Shown here: in pieces, positions 1 through 10,970 of the stretch
How the letters are laid out: every line of letters starts with the position of its first letter
Position numbering within the stretch: position 1 is the first letter of the stretch
Assembly: GCF_945859685.1 (NCBI RefSeq)
Contig: NC_079147.1
Location: 282,201,679-282,265,678 of the forward strand
Reading direction: 5' to 3'
Length of the DNA stretch: 64,000 nucleotides
DNA from: Eupeodes corollae
Lineage: Eukaryota; Arthropoda; Insecta; Diptera; Syrphidae
Notes under the pieces: generated by a model
What the model was told of the DNA's origin: nothing
Database searches by the model: none
What the model saw: the letters and a program-made list of their open reading frames with translations, nothing else
Translations under genes and position numbers: made by a program

Positions 1-165
1 AAGAAGTCAGCGTGATGTCAATGGTGCTTTTGTCAGTATTGAGGCAGAGGCGACAAAAATGGGTTTAACGGTTAATAAGGCGAAAACAAAGTAAATGCTG
101 TCGTCAAAAAGGACCTACAATACAGACGTCTTGGTCAAAACGTCACCATCTACAGATGTAACTTT
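1..165 (+). pseudogene. RTE-type LINE reverse transcriptase scrap
   Basis: A short decayed piece of the same LINE reverse transcriptase found at 56380-56525. The two share an ordered series of words in the + strand: a stretch encoding 'ATKMGLTVNKAKTK', the 'LSSK' segment, and a run reading roughly 'RRLGQNVT'. A stop replaces the codon after the 'KTK' motif. The piece covers the thumb-like region just after the YADD motif and is cut by the window start, so a longer copy may lie upstream. Homology to the internal copy is seen directly. The RTE assignment follows from that better preserved copy. Confidence 0.7.
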
Positions 166-373
166 GAGGTAATCAATCAAGTTCCTAGTTCACACAGGAC
201 TGTAGCATCACATTTAGTGAGCAAGTAAGGGTATTAATGTTACATAAATGTGCTACACACAGAATAACGGCTTATAAACATTGAAAAGCTAAAAAAAATC
301 ACCTGTAAGCATGTTAACATTTCTTTCATCCACTTTGTAGACAAAATATCAAGCATTTTTTTTTTACTTTTCC

Positions 374-679
374 GTTTTTCATATAAAGCCTAGTACATAC
401 TTGTGAACCATCTCGTGAACCCATACAAATTTCAGTTTTTGTTTCACCCGTGAACTTGGTCGTGAAGCTGAATGGAGAACAAAGTGGAGAGTTTTCGTTC
501 ACGGGCAATTCACGTGCAAAATGTACGGGAACTGTTGGTGAAGCTTTGACATTTGGTTTCCGCATGTTCACAACGTGTACTCACAAGTGTGTACCAGTGA
601 GCAATGTCAAAAGTTCACTTTCTCCATTGGCGAACGTTCACTTCACGAGGAAGTATGTACTAGGCTTAAACATGAAAAC
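374..679. repeat. Fold-back MITE-like element
   Basis: The ends are an imperfect inverted repeat. The left arm (374-402) and the reverse complement of the right arm (651-679) share a 17-base identical core (aagcctagtacatactt). Inner blocks also pair, for example the segment around 469-485 with that around 620-630, so most of the ~306 bp could fold on itself. No convincing reading frame or target duplication is visible. This is the structure of a non-autonomous DNA transposon, and the superfamily is unknown. Confidence 0.55.
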
Positions 680-2490
680 ATATACAAAGATGATTTTAAA
701 CTCGCCAATCTCTCCACTTTCCGACACCAACGCCACTAATGCGGGCTGTGGTCGCCCTAAAAGTTTCTGCTCATGAGAGTATAATGGTTTTATCTTTGTA
801 TATGAATTTCATATGCAAAGTTTTTATATACAAAGGTTTTCATATTCCTACAAAGATAAAGGTCATGCGCCTTAGTATGTCTCTAAACCAAACATTTGTT
901 CAGAAATATATTTTGGTTCTTGTATTCAATCAAATTTAATGGAATCATTCAAAGTGTAAAGCGAAGTCATACCTTGACCGTAAAGTAACGCTACGTAACG
1001 TTATGTAACAGTCTTCGTTATTTCTTAAGTTGAATTCAAATATTTATAGACTCTAAAATTTAGCTCATTAAAATCAATAGACATCTTTAAATTAACATAC
1101 AAAATTACGTTCATACCGTTTTTATTTTGTTTAAAAAAAAAACAAAAGGGTAGGGTACTTTTAGCACAAAAGTGAAATATGTTAACAATCACTAGATTTA
1201 CTGTCATAAATGCCATAGGTAGTATATTTGTTTTGATATTAAGAGCAATATTTAAGAGAATTTAATGGACTTTTTTGCGAAGAGGAAGGTATATAATATA
1301 TTCTCTTGCAACTTCATGAATTCTATCTTTCAGGTCTGAATCGGTTATGGAACATTGGCAAACAGTTTAGCTTTCTTTCTAAGTCTCAAAGAAAACAGGT
1401 AATAAATGAGCAACTGTCACCTCTTCCAAACATCAAAAAAACTATTTTTGAAAAACTTCGAACAGTGAACTTTAGTAATTTCAATGCATTTAGTAATGGC
1501 AAAATTTAACTAGTCAAATGTCAAGAGATGACAGCTGTCCAAATAGCACGCTATTAAATGAAACCAATTATTGACAAAATGGAACAGGGAATCGTGATAC
1601 ATTGACTTAAATTTTATTGTTGAAATTTTGGTTTTGTTGCATTTAATTTAAGATTTTCAACTGTCTTCTTTTTTCCACATTATCAACTGCTCATGTGTCG
1701 CGTCAATCGTTCTTCACCTTGGAATTACTATAGTTGTTAAGTTAGATGTGTTCGATTGTCAAAAAGGGCTAGTTTGAGTTTCTGCAATCGTATTTCTGTG
1801 AAGATTTAACAATTTCCACTATTTCTAATCTCTTACAGATTTAGAAAGTTAATTCAATCGATAAACATCCGTATTATTTGAGACTACTTTAAGAATGTTA
1901 AAAATTAATCACGTTTAATCTCGATTTAAAAACTTATGGTAGACTAACACCCTTCTGAACTTAGAATGTACAAAAATAAAAACAAAATCGAAAAATATAT
2001 AGTTTTTTGAGAATTTTTTTTTATCAAAATACATGAGTCTTAAAAGTAAATAAATGAGGTCAAAAATTAGTTTAGTTTTCAAATTGCCAATAAATTGTAA
2101 TTACTGTGTTAACAAAAAGTAACGATAACATTACACTAGTTTACAGTACATCTGTTGCCAAAAAAATTTTAGTTGTTGCTGACTACACATGATATGATAT
2201 TTTCAAAAATATAATTAAAAGATTTGTATCAGCTCTAGTTTCTGAGATTCAGCTTTGTACGTATTAAACAGAAAAAACACGTATTTATTAAACAAAAAAC
2301 TTTATTTGAAAGAATTAATCTTTAAGTTCTTAAAAAAAACTTCGTTTTTAACCTGTCCAGGTGACTATGGAGGATGTGGAGTTTTATGCTCATATTGCAA
2401 CTCTTATTTTTTAACTGTATCAGAAGTTCTTTTACAAGTTCAATATAATTTCCGGATTTCTTATTTCCGAGAAAATTTTGAATTACAGAA
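680..2490. other. Unannotated stretch
   Basis: AT-rich sequence without a supportable gene. It holds a small imperfect inverted repeat at about 783-870 built on 'tatctttgta'. The open frames are short and show no family I recognise. Confidence 0.4.
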
Positions 2491-3049
2491 CGTGCGTTTT
2501 GTTCGCATTTCATATATAGTAAAGTGAGAAATTCCCAACAAAACGATCCGCAGTGGCAAAAGGGGGGTTGTTCGTAGACTAGTACATTAACATGTGGTGT
2601 TGAAGCGAGCTTGAAGCTCGCCTCAATTCTTTATATACCTGAATCGAGTTGAGATTTATCTATTCCAAACTGAGATAAACCGTTTTTGGAAATATATCAA
2701 AACATAAATATCTTTTCTATTGTTTTTTCTTGCAAAATAAGCCCAGTTAGTCCATTTTCACTAACAAAAATAAATAATATCAACAGTAATAGATTCGTTT
2801 TTTCCGCAATGGAAAACAAACATGATTCAACGAACACAACCATCGAGATACAAATGTAATATCAATCGTACTAACATTTGAGAACAAAATCACATAAGAT
2901 CCATTCGAAGCTCGTATAAATATCAAAAACCTATCCATAGTGAGATTCTACTCTAACTTTTATCGGTGTTATTTTCACTATGGATATTTTTTTTGTTATT
3001 CGTGCAAAATCCTACTTTACTATGGATTGATTTACCAACAAAACACGGG
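2491..3049 (+). repeat. TA-flanked TIR element, copy 1
   Basis: First of three copies of one dispersed repeat (others at 14777-19101 and, inverted, 44465-45108). The ends are imperfect terminal inverted repeats of about 35 bp: left cgtgcgttttgtt..., right end inverted cccgtgttttgtt..., both followed by a 'tagtaaagt' word. A perfect 8-bp-arm hairpin (gcgagctt/aagctcgc) lies near 2610-2627 and a second hairpin of 'atccatagtga' type near 2934-2986. This copy lacks an internal block present in the other two. TA follows the right end, but the left flank reads AA. No coding capacity is visible, so it is probably a non-autonomous Tc1/mariner-like MITE. Confidence 0.6.
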
Positions 3050-3937
3050 TAGAGACGAAAGCTGTCGAAGCCTTTAGTTCTAACTCAGTCATAGAATTTA
3101 TAAATTGGTCATCTTTCGTCAGTTGTCTGATTTGGGGGCCGAGGAAATTTTTGGTAGATGAAAGCAAAACAGTTCCTGTCTTTATCTAGTGATTTAACAA
3201 GCTGTTTTATGATACCTAGTTTTATATGTAATGCTGGAAGGATAATTTTGTCACGAGCTACTAATGAATTCTGGACTATGTTTTTCTTTCCAGGCTCCAT
3301 ATTTTCTCCCAACGACCGTTTCTCCTTATCCAATGCTCTACTGTCCCAAAGACATATAAAACAGGGAAATTTAGTGGAACCACTTTGTTGACCGAGAAAA
3401 ATGTTCACCATTTTTAAATCGACACAAATATAACAATTATGGTCAATGTATTTAATTTTGTTCAAGACTAGCGAAATGTTAAAATATTCTTCATTCAACT
3501 TGGTACTTAGGGCAATAGGTACCCAGCATATTTGTTTTCATTATGTAAAAGAATGCATTTTAGGCTTCGTTCAGCTGTCAATGAATAAACACCATTCTTT
3601 TGGTTCGTATTTTTTTAAGCTTATTTTTAACAATAAGTTTTTGATATCAGAACAAAAGGTAATATCGTTTTCTTCTTTATCTCTCTCACGATAAAAAGTT
3701 ATTTTAGTATCTGATCACATTTTTTCTTTCAATCTTGATGCTAGCAGTTCTGAAGCTTGATTAGACAGACTTAAATCTCTTACAAGATCATTTAACTCCT
3801 TTTGGGAAAAGCATTTTGACTCATTTGACATACCTTGAAGATCAGCATCAGCATCAGTATTATTTTGTGATGAGCTTGGTCCTTCAAGCACTGAAGAGTC
3901 AGGTGAACGCTGCCCTGGACGTTGAACAAAACTAGTA

Positions 3938-4785
3938 CAGGGTGTCCCAAAATTAACGCAAGATTTGAATTAAATAGAAAACGCAGTTTTTAGTCTCTTG
4001 ATAGTTATACTTTTATTGACTCGTAAAGTACATAGGATAGGGTTATGTATGGAATAACACATCGGACGAATGGCCTCCACGGCTTTGCATGCACATGCGC
4101 ACTCTTTTGTTGAAATTTTCCATGACCATTCTGCATAAATGTGGCTGCAGATGCAGCGTTGAATTTCCTCCTTTAATGCACGGGTGGTTGTGGACTTGTT
4201 GACATAGACTTGTGATTTCAAATAACCCCATAAAAAGAAGTCTAATGGTGTTAAATCACACGATCTAGGAGGCCAATTTTGATCACCGAAACGAGAGAGT
4301 ACACGACCTGGAAATGTCCCATGCAGTAATTGTTTCACGGGCTGTATGACATGTGGCACCGTCTTGTTGAAACCACATATTGGACACATCAATATCATCC
4401 AATTTTGGCAGATAGAACTGTGTAATCATGTCGCGATATCGAGCACCAGTAACAGTCACTGCTTGACCAGCATCATTTTCAAAAAAATATGGCCCAATTA
4501 TGCCGCCAGCCCAAAATCCAAACCATACAGTCACGCGTTGTGGATGCATTTGTTTTTCGACAATCACATGTGGGTTCTCCGAACGCCAAATGCGGCAATT
4601 TTGGCGATTTCACTATTTTTGAAATATTCTTTAATAATGAAGACACGTTGTTCTATCGTGTAACGCTCCATTTTTAATAACCCTATACTGTTAGCTGTCA
4701 AATTGGTTTTTTTTAAGGGTTGCCAACACTTCACTGCACAAAATGGCTGCAAATTCAAATCTTGCGTTAATTTTGGGACACCCTT
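3938..4785 (-). mobile_element. Mariner-family transposon, internally deleted (copy 1)
   Basis: A complete element by its ends: terminal inverted repeats starting (c)agggtgtcccaaaatt and continuing for about 30 bp pair 3938-3972 with 4750-4785. Both sides carry the expected TA target duplication (3936-3937 and 4786-4787). At 848 bp it is about 400 bp shorter than the ~1.27 kb of a full copy, because the middle of the transposase is deleted. It sits inside the cysteine-rich pseudogene and so is younger than that gene copy. Confidence 0.85.
3970..4758 (-). pseudogene. Mariner transposase, deleted and frameshifted
   Basis: Minus-strand pieces in two frames. The N-terminal helix-turn-helix start ('MERYTIEQRVFIIKEYFKN') jumps, after an internal deletion, to 'VEKQMHPQRVTVWFGFWAGG', then 'MWFQQDGATCHTARE' with the second catalytic Asp. 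After a frameshift comes 'WPPRSCDLTPLDFFLWGY', which contains the third Asp. The first catalytic Asp region (the 'LFSDEAHF' block of the copy at 45 kb) is missing, so the protein cannot be active. Tc1/mariner transposases cut and paste DNA with a DDD/DDE triad. About 37 residues separate the last two acidic residues here. Confidence 0.85.
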
Positions 4786-5090
4786 TACTTGTGTACTGTC
4801 ATTTAGCTCGATTTTTAGTGTTTAAACCGTTTATATTTACACTACAAAAATAACAGTCCTCGAGATGATTTCGTGGTTCTCGCCAAATAGTCAATGTTTC
4901 AAACTTGAAGGCACTTCTTTTACCACTTTTCCATAATCTTAAATATTCTGCACACGACTTACAAATATAATTGGGAGCCCAGCACTTCTCATTTCTATCC
5001 AAGAGGATGCCAAAATACTCAAAATAGGTGATTTTAACAAACACTGATATAACTTTTTTACGATTTTGTGCGAGTACTGTTGTCAGGGAT

Positions 5091-8000
5091 AGGAGGGACC
5101 TACAATTTTAAGCCGAATCCAAACGGGAAATTTAAGAAAGCACTTTTCATGACAAGAGTTGCTCTTGGAGAATTTGTCAATTCCTCGCAAGAGGCAGTGA
5201 AAAAAACTTACAGGCTTCAATGATAAAAATCAAAACCAAAGTCACGCGAGCTGCTAAAGAAAATTTAACGGTAAATTTGAAACAAACAAGTCATAAGTAA
5301 GTACTATCAATTACAAAATTCCAGGCACCAGACAAAAATATAAATTTTGTAGACCAGTGTAATCTTTTCTTACACCCAGAGTATTTGAAATTAGTCTTTG
5401 TCAATGTTCTAAAAAACCCAATACCTAAAGCTTTAGGACTTTTAGAGTCATAAAAACGGTTTGCTGTGACATCCTGCAGTCTGCAGATACAGATATAGGC
5501 TATCTTGCTGAACGCCTTTTTCAACTACATCAATTCGTCAAATTTTAATGAATTGAAATGCATATTTCACTTTCTGAGCAACTCTAACCATTAATACCAA
5601 ACGTTTATTCCAAAGCAATTTTTCGCTGGCGATTGTTTCTTTTTAATAGGACCAAGCATCATCAGTCGCATATTTTCACTTTGCCTGTAAGGCTTTCGGT
5701 AACACGGTCTTATCCTTGTGGCGATTAATTTTTGTCCATGGTTCTTTGTCCTACACTGGAGCGATTTCTTTCTTTGAAAGAGTGTAAAAATCAACCCCTC
5801 AATTTGTATGGCGGGAAAAATGAAAACAAAAAGGATTCCAGTCACATATCGAGTCCATCGATTTCCGGTCGTCCAAACGTCATCGAGGTTCTGGCGATAT
5901 GGATGGCGCCCAACTATATGCACACACTTCTATACAGATCACAGGAATAACTCCTGTTTTATACTCAATTCCAAGTGAGAGAGCGTGTGCCGCCTCGTGT
6001 CCCTTTTCTATTCTACTTTTTTTTCAATGAAATTGAAATTCCCAACGGACCTTCATGGACAAACGTGCAGAACTTTACGGAAAACTCTTGAAGAAAAAAG
6101 AAACACAATTGAATAGGACATATGGGTATCAACTGAAGGATATACTCAATTTTCAATGTAATTTGATTTCTTCTTTTCAACGTATCTAGAATATATACAC
6201 CGAACTGGATACACCAACTCTGGTGGATTCTGCCAAGTTCAAATGATGCAATTCGGAGTGTTAGGTCAAGTGTGTGGCAAGTAATCGTCTTGTGACGACA
6301 ATTCAAGAGTATTGCCTTTAAAATTGTTTTCCAAATGGGGAGTGTATATTATGTCTTCTGAATTGTGTGTGTTTTCCCTCTGGAAAAGTTTGACAGAACA
6401 CACACAAAATGATTTTAAATGCATAGGCATTCATCACTTTGAAAAGTGTAGACGGGCCCTTAAGAATTGGTTGGAATTACCTTATCCTAGATAAACTTTA
6501 GCTCGGCAGTCAAAGAATTTAAATAAAAGGTACAAAATTGTTCAACTTTTTAATACCACTTGTGCTATAGAAATATCTACTTACATTTCCAAAACGAAAA
6601 CCATAATAGTTTGACACTCAATCAAATATGAAAGACATAGAGTGACATTACCTGCCATCGAGCCGGTGTCAGAGATATTAAAACCAAGAGATGAGAAAAT
6701 CAATCGGCGACGTGTGCATTGAAATTCCTTACACCACGTTATGCAATTTTTGATTGCTTCAGTGGATTGAACTTCAACAACGATGACTGCGTTTCTCGTC
6801 GTTGTCGGTTCGATATATGTACTATGTATATATGGCATCATCGACTCGACAACACGATATAAAAACATACAAGGCTAGGAGGAAGATATGATGTCTGGAA
6901 ATACGTCTGCGAAGATGAGAACGATGACTACGACGACGACAACGACGATATCTACCAACTATGGGTGGAATAATTTCAATTTATTCCTCGATAGACCCCC
7001 GACAACATTGACAGAATGCAATTGCCATTTTCTTTAGGAAAAACAAGAGACAGGAGACACCAAAAAAAGAACTCGCACTCAACCTTCAAGCTTCAATTCA
7101 ACACCATCATCATCATCATCCTTCGTTTCTGTCTCTGTCAAGGACATGCTTCTGGGATCTGGTATGGGTCGAATACTGTTCTTGGGATAAAAGGTGATCC
7201 ATTGACGTTGTCGTCGACCAAAAATAGCATCGAGAATGCCATTGCTTACCCAACAAACGCCAAGAACGACGTCGATGTCAAGATTTCATGAAATAAAATC
7301 TAAGACTCCAATCATCCATCACAACTGGCTCATGTTTTTTTTTTTGATGGTTATGGTGAAGTGAAGTAAAGTAAAGTACCTATCCACCTACTGGGAAAAA
7401 AAGGAAGATCAAAACGTTACGACAGACAAGAGGATGACTTAAGGTAAGACGAGGAAGTAGAGCTTGGAGAATGGAGACTTTAAGGAAGGTGTAATTGAAA
7501 TTCATTTTGGCATCTGGGCTTTGAGTGTTCTAACCTGTACAACAACTTGAAATGGTTTATGAATAGGCAGATAAGTGCAATCAGTCTATAGAGGTGCGCC
7601 TCTTACAAAAGATGTAGTCAAGGATGATGATTTTTGGTGATTCGGTGGTGAAACGAATGATAGAACCTATTTCCGAAATTGCTTCTGTTTTTTAAGGAAC
7701 AAGGACAATAAAAGGAAGTTAACATTTATGATCGCATGAAGTTTTAGATGCTAAAACAGTAATGACAATCCAAAACTGGAATTTGACAGATGATAAAGAA
7801 GACACTTTGAAATCATGGGGTACGTTCAAAAATAGTGAACTTCATAATGCAACTTATTATAGTGTTTTCAATGTCACTCATTTAAAAAAAATTAACTTTC
7901 CTGGTTATTCAGATTTTTTTTTTGGGTTACTTTTCAGTCATCTTTTCAGTTATGCCTATCAGCTAAAGTTTCTCTAGAAGTAACCATTGATTAATAAAAC

Positions 8001-8240
8001 CGATATAGAAATCCTATGATCTTTCGGATAAAAAAGTTCATATGTTAAATATTTTGCGGGGGTAGACTTTTGAAAGATTTCACTCTCTATAATAATTCGT
8101 CAATGGTTAAAAACAAAGGAGTTGAAGAAGTGCGTTCAGCACTAAAGTATTAAGTAGATACTACGATTTCATGGGTAATCGAAACAGTATTAAATACCTT
8201 AGATACCTGAATCGGACTTTAATCGATTTTTCAATTCTAT
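5091..8240. other. Unannotated stretch with short microsatellites
   Basis: No gene I can support. There is an (ACG)n-like tract near 6928-6955 and a (CAT)n tract near 7105-7121. The largest open frames (110 codons or fewer) have no recognisable motifs and behave like chance frames. This could be intergenic or intronic host DNA. Confidence 0.4.
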
Positions 8241-9592
8241 TTTTAACTTCCCATAGGAAGTTATTGTAATGGGTCCGATTTGTCAAATTGAAAATTTTGA
8301 CATTTCTTGACGTGTCAAGGTCCCTAGGGTCGAAATAAAAGATTTTTAGAAAGATGTCTGTGCGTGCGTGTGTACGTACGTTCGTACGTCCGTACGTCCG
8401 TACGTCCGTTCGTCCGTACGTTCGCGACGTTTTTTTCGCCGTCCATAGCTCAAGAACCAGAAGAGATATCGATTTCAAATAAATGTTGTTATACAGATAA
8501 TAAGGCAGAAAGATGCAGAAAGGGATCTCAAGTAAATTGCGTGGGTGATTTTTTTACCATAGCAGTTTGAAAAAAAGGTGAACATTTTGGTTAACCTTAA
8601 ATATCTTACGAACCAAAAAAGCTAGAGACTTGAATTTGTCACCTCCAAAATTTTACGACTAAAATATGATTTCATCTCCAAAAAAATTTTGTGCAACGAA
8701 GAATAATGTTTTTGACATCTGGTAAAATTTTTGAGAAAAATCGAATTAACAGTTTTTTTTTATAAAAAATAAAAATGATAAAAATATAAAAATAAGTTGA
8801 CAAGAATTGAATGTCGATTCAAATATCTCTTCAAAAACTTGAAACTTAGGCTTCAAACTCATTTTATCTTATAAGAAATATTGTTTTCAACATTCCGGAA
8901 AATGTTGAGAAAAATGGAATTGACAGTTTTTTTTACAAAAATAAAAACTTAAAAAAAATTAATAAAAATTGGTAAAAATTGATTTTCGACTCAAATATCT
9001 TTTCAAAAATTTGACATAATAGCTTCTTACTAATTTTTACTTATAAGAAATATTTTTTTTTAACATTAGGACAAATTTTGGTAAAAATCGAATTGACAGT
9101 TTTCTCACAAAAAATAAAAACCTAAAAAAAATTTATAAAAGTTGATAAAAATTGACTTTCGACTCAAATTTCTTTTCAAAAATTGTAGATATTGGCTTTA
9201 AACTACTTTTATCTTTCAAAAAATATTGTTGTTAACATTCAGTAAAATTTTGAAAAAAATCGAATTGACAGTTTTTTTTTACAAAAAATTAAACTCTAAA
9301 AAAAACAACACTAAAACTCGGTAAAAATTTACTTTCGACTCAAATAGCTTCTCAAAAATTAAAAATATTGGCTTCAAACTTATTTTATTTCACAGAAAAT
9401 ATTGTTTTCGATATTCAGTAATTTTTATATAAAAATCCAACGGTCCGTTTTTTTCATAAAAAAGTAAAATCTACAAAAAATAGTACGCAAATTTGGTAAA
9501 AATTGATACGAGTACATATGGACAAACTTTTAAGACAAATCGACAGACGGGATGGGAAGTTATCAGTGTGGGTCGCATCCCAGCCTCTTTTT
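8241..9592 (-). mobile_element. Large TIR element with ~173-bp tandem array, copy A
   Basis: One of three copies of a repeat (B 34413-35365, C 59456-61064). Reading on the minus strand it starts aaaaagaggctgggatgcga, passes through a cgacagacggg block, then five tandem units of about 173 bp (marked by the recurring 'gaattgacagttttt' word at about 8742, 8916, 9089, 9261 and 9436), then a conserved short ORF, and ends in the hairpin aacttcccataggaagtt. The B copy shows that the terminal sequence is inverted at both ends. In this copy one terminus is shortened. No transposase is visible, so it is likely non-autonomous. Confidence 0.65.
8242..8478 (-). CDS. Short ORF conserved in the three TIR element copies (copy A)
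   Basis: An open frame starting 'MKSISLLVLELWTAKKTS' and running through an Arg/Thr-rich segment with 'RTHARTDIFLKIFYF' to 'LTNRTHYNNFLWEVK', about 79 codons inside the repeat, then continuing to a stop near 8161. The same frame is open in copies B (from 35100) and C (from 60847) with only scattered substitutions and length changes in the Arg/Thr region. That region is encoded by a tacgtccg-type simple repeat. I know no function. It may be a real small protein or merely sequence conserved because the copies are young. Confidence 0.3.
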
Positions 9593-9639
9593 GTATTGTT
9601 GAATCGGAGAATTGAAGATTTGAGTTCACAGTTGATTTG

Positions 9640-10970
9640 TCATGTGTCATTTCGATTTCTTTTTGAGTGTCACTACTCGTATGTATCGAACAAAATTCTA
9701 ATTCGATTGAATTTCAAAATCTACCCTCATAATGTGGAAACTCTTACTTAGTTAATTTGGGGCATCTTTTGGTTTAATCCAGATTAACTGTCTGATGAAA
9801 ACTTAGCTTAAAACAGAATCAGCTAATATTTTGACATCAGAAACCAGCAACTTGTCTCATCTTTATGTTGGCTGAACGCACCCATTGAAATGTTATTTTT
9901 GTGAAACTGTGAAGGTTATTTTTTGACAGATTGCCAGTAACATACTATTCTCAATTTCACGGCCCTTTTATAAACGTACCCATTAAATCGGTAGGTATAT
10001 ATGGGTTTTAAAATTTGTTCTAAGGAGTCGAGTTCACAAGTAGTTTTTGTAAGTCATTAAATTCCTTTTGAGCGCCACTAATCGTATGTAGCGATTGAAA
10101 TTCGAATTCAATTTGATTCCAAAATCTACTTTTTTAATGGGGTAAGGCTTTGAGTAAATTTGGAGTACTTCTGAGTTAATCCAAATTTACCGTCAGAACA
10201 TAGCATAAAATATAATTAGCTGTTTTTTCATATTAATAATTTGACTACAAGTTAATCAAGATTTTTCAATATAATCAGCTGATTTTTTGACATTAAAACA
10301 TTTGACTTCATGTTAATGAAGAGTTTTCTTCCATTAATTTTTAGTCAGCCCTTTTATGTTGGCTGAACGCGCCCATTGAAATGTTATTTTTGCGAAACTG
10401 TGAAAATTATTTTTTTACAGATTGCCAGTAACAAACTATTCTCAATTTTACGGCCCTTTTATTAACGTACCCATTTAAATGGTAGGTATATATGGGTTTG
10501 AAAATTTATTCTATTTTGTTAGTCATTTAGATTCCTTTTTAGTGTCAGTATTCTTTTGCAGCGTTCGAAATTCGAATTCGATTGGATTCCAAAATCTACT
10601 TTTGTAATGGAGTAAGACTTTGAGTACATTTGGATTACTTCTGAGTTAATCCAGATTAACCGTCAGAACATAGCATAAAATATAATCAGCTGCTTTTTGA
10701 CATTAAAACATTTGACTTCGTATTAATGAAAATTTACAATAATGATCAGCTGATTTTTTGACATTAAAACATTTGACTTTATGTTAATGAAGATTCTTCT
10801 TCCATTAATTTTTAGTCAGCCCTTTTATGTTGGATGAACGCGCCCATTTAAATCTTATTTTAGAGAAACTGGAAGGCAACTTTTTGACAGATGGCCAATC
10901 ACAAACTACTCTGAAATTCAAGGTCCTTTTATGAACATACCCAATGAAATGGTATATAATAAGTTAGACA
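9640..10970. repeat. Three-unit tandem repeat, period ~470-490 bp
   Basis: The block 'atgttggctgaacgc(a/g)ccca' occurs at 9864, 10356 and 10827 (the last with one change), and each is followed by the same order of words: a 'gaaactgtgaag' segment, 'agattgccagtaac', 'acggcccttttat', 'ggtatatatgggttt', an 'aatctac' block and 'taatccagattaac'. The spacings are 492 and 471 bp. Units 2 and 3 also hold a smaller duplication around 'cagctgattttttgacatt'. No coding potential is visible. A related scrap lies near 13565-13690. Confidence 0.65.

Larger units (their letters stand above)
3109..5090 (-). pseudogene. Multicopy cysteine-rich arthropod protein, interrupted by mariner
   Basis: A minus-strand coding relic in two parts. 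Part one (about 5090-4790) has 'CWAPNYICKSCAEYL', 'WREPRNHLEDCYFC' and 'GLNTKNRAK'. Part two (about 3935-3109) has a serine/aspartate-rich linker, 'LNDLVRDLSLSNQASELLASRL', several frameshifts, then 'STKFPCFICLWDSRALDKEKR' and 'KIILPALHIKLGIIKQLVKSLD'. The order and spacing match, from memory, an uncharacterised cysteine-rich protein family that is highly multicopy in arthropod and cnidarian genomes and may itself be mobile-element derived. A mariner insertion (3938-4785) separates the halves exactly where the conserved N-terminal block passes into the acidic linker. The C-terminus ends early at a TGA at 3109. No function is known to me. Confidence 0.6.

Noticed and set aside
5591..5923. 110-codon minus-strand frame
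   Set aside because: No recognisable domain, overlaps another frame on the opposite strand, and composition looks non-coding.
6581..6868. 95-codon minus-strand frame with some hydrophobic segments, considered as a chemoreceptor exon
   Set aside because: No conserved receptor motif, no splice-consistent neighbours, and length compatible with chance.
8370..8425. tacgtccg-rich palindromic tract considered as a regulatory site
   Set aside because: It is a simple repeat shared by all three TIR copies and falls within the conserved ORF.
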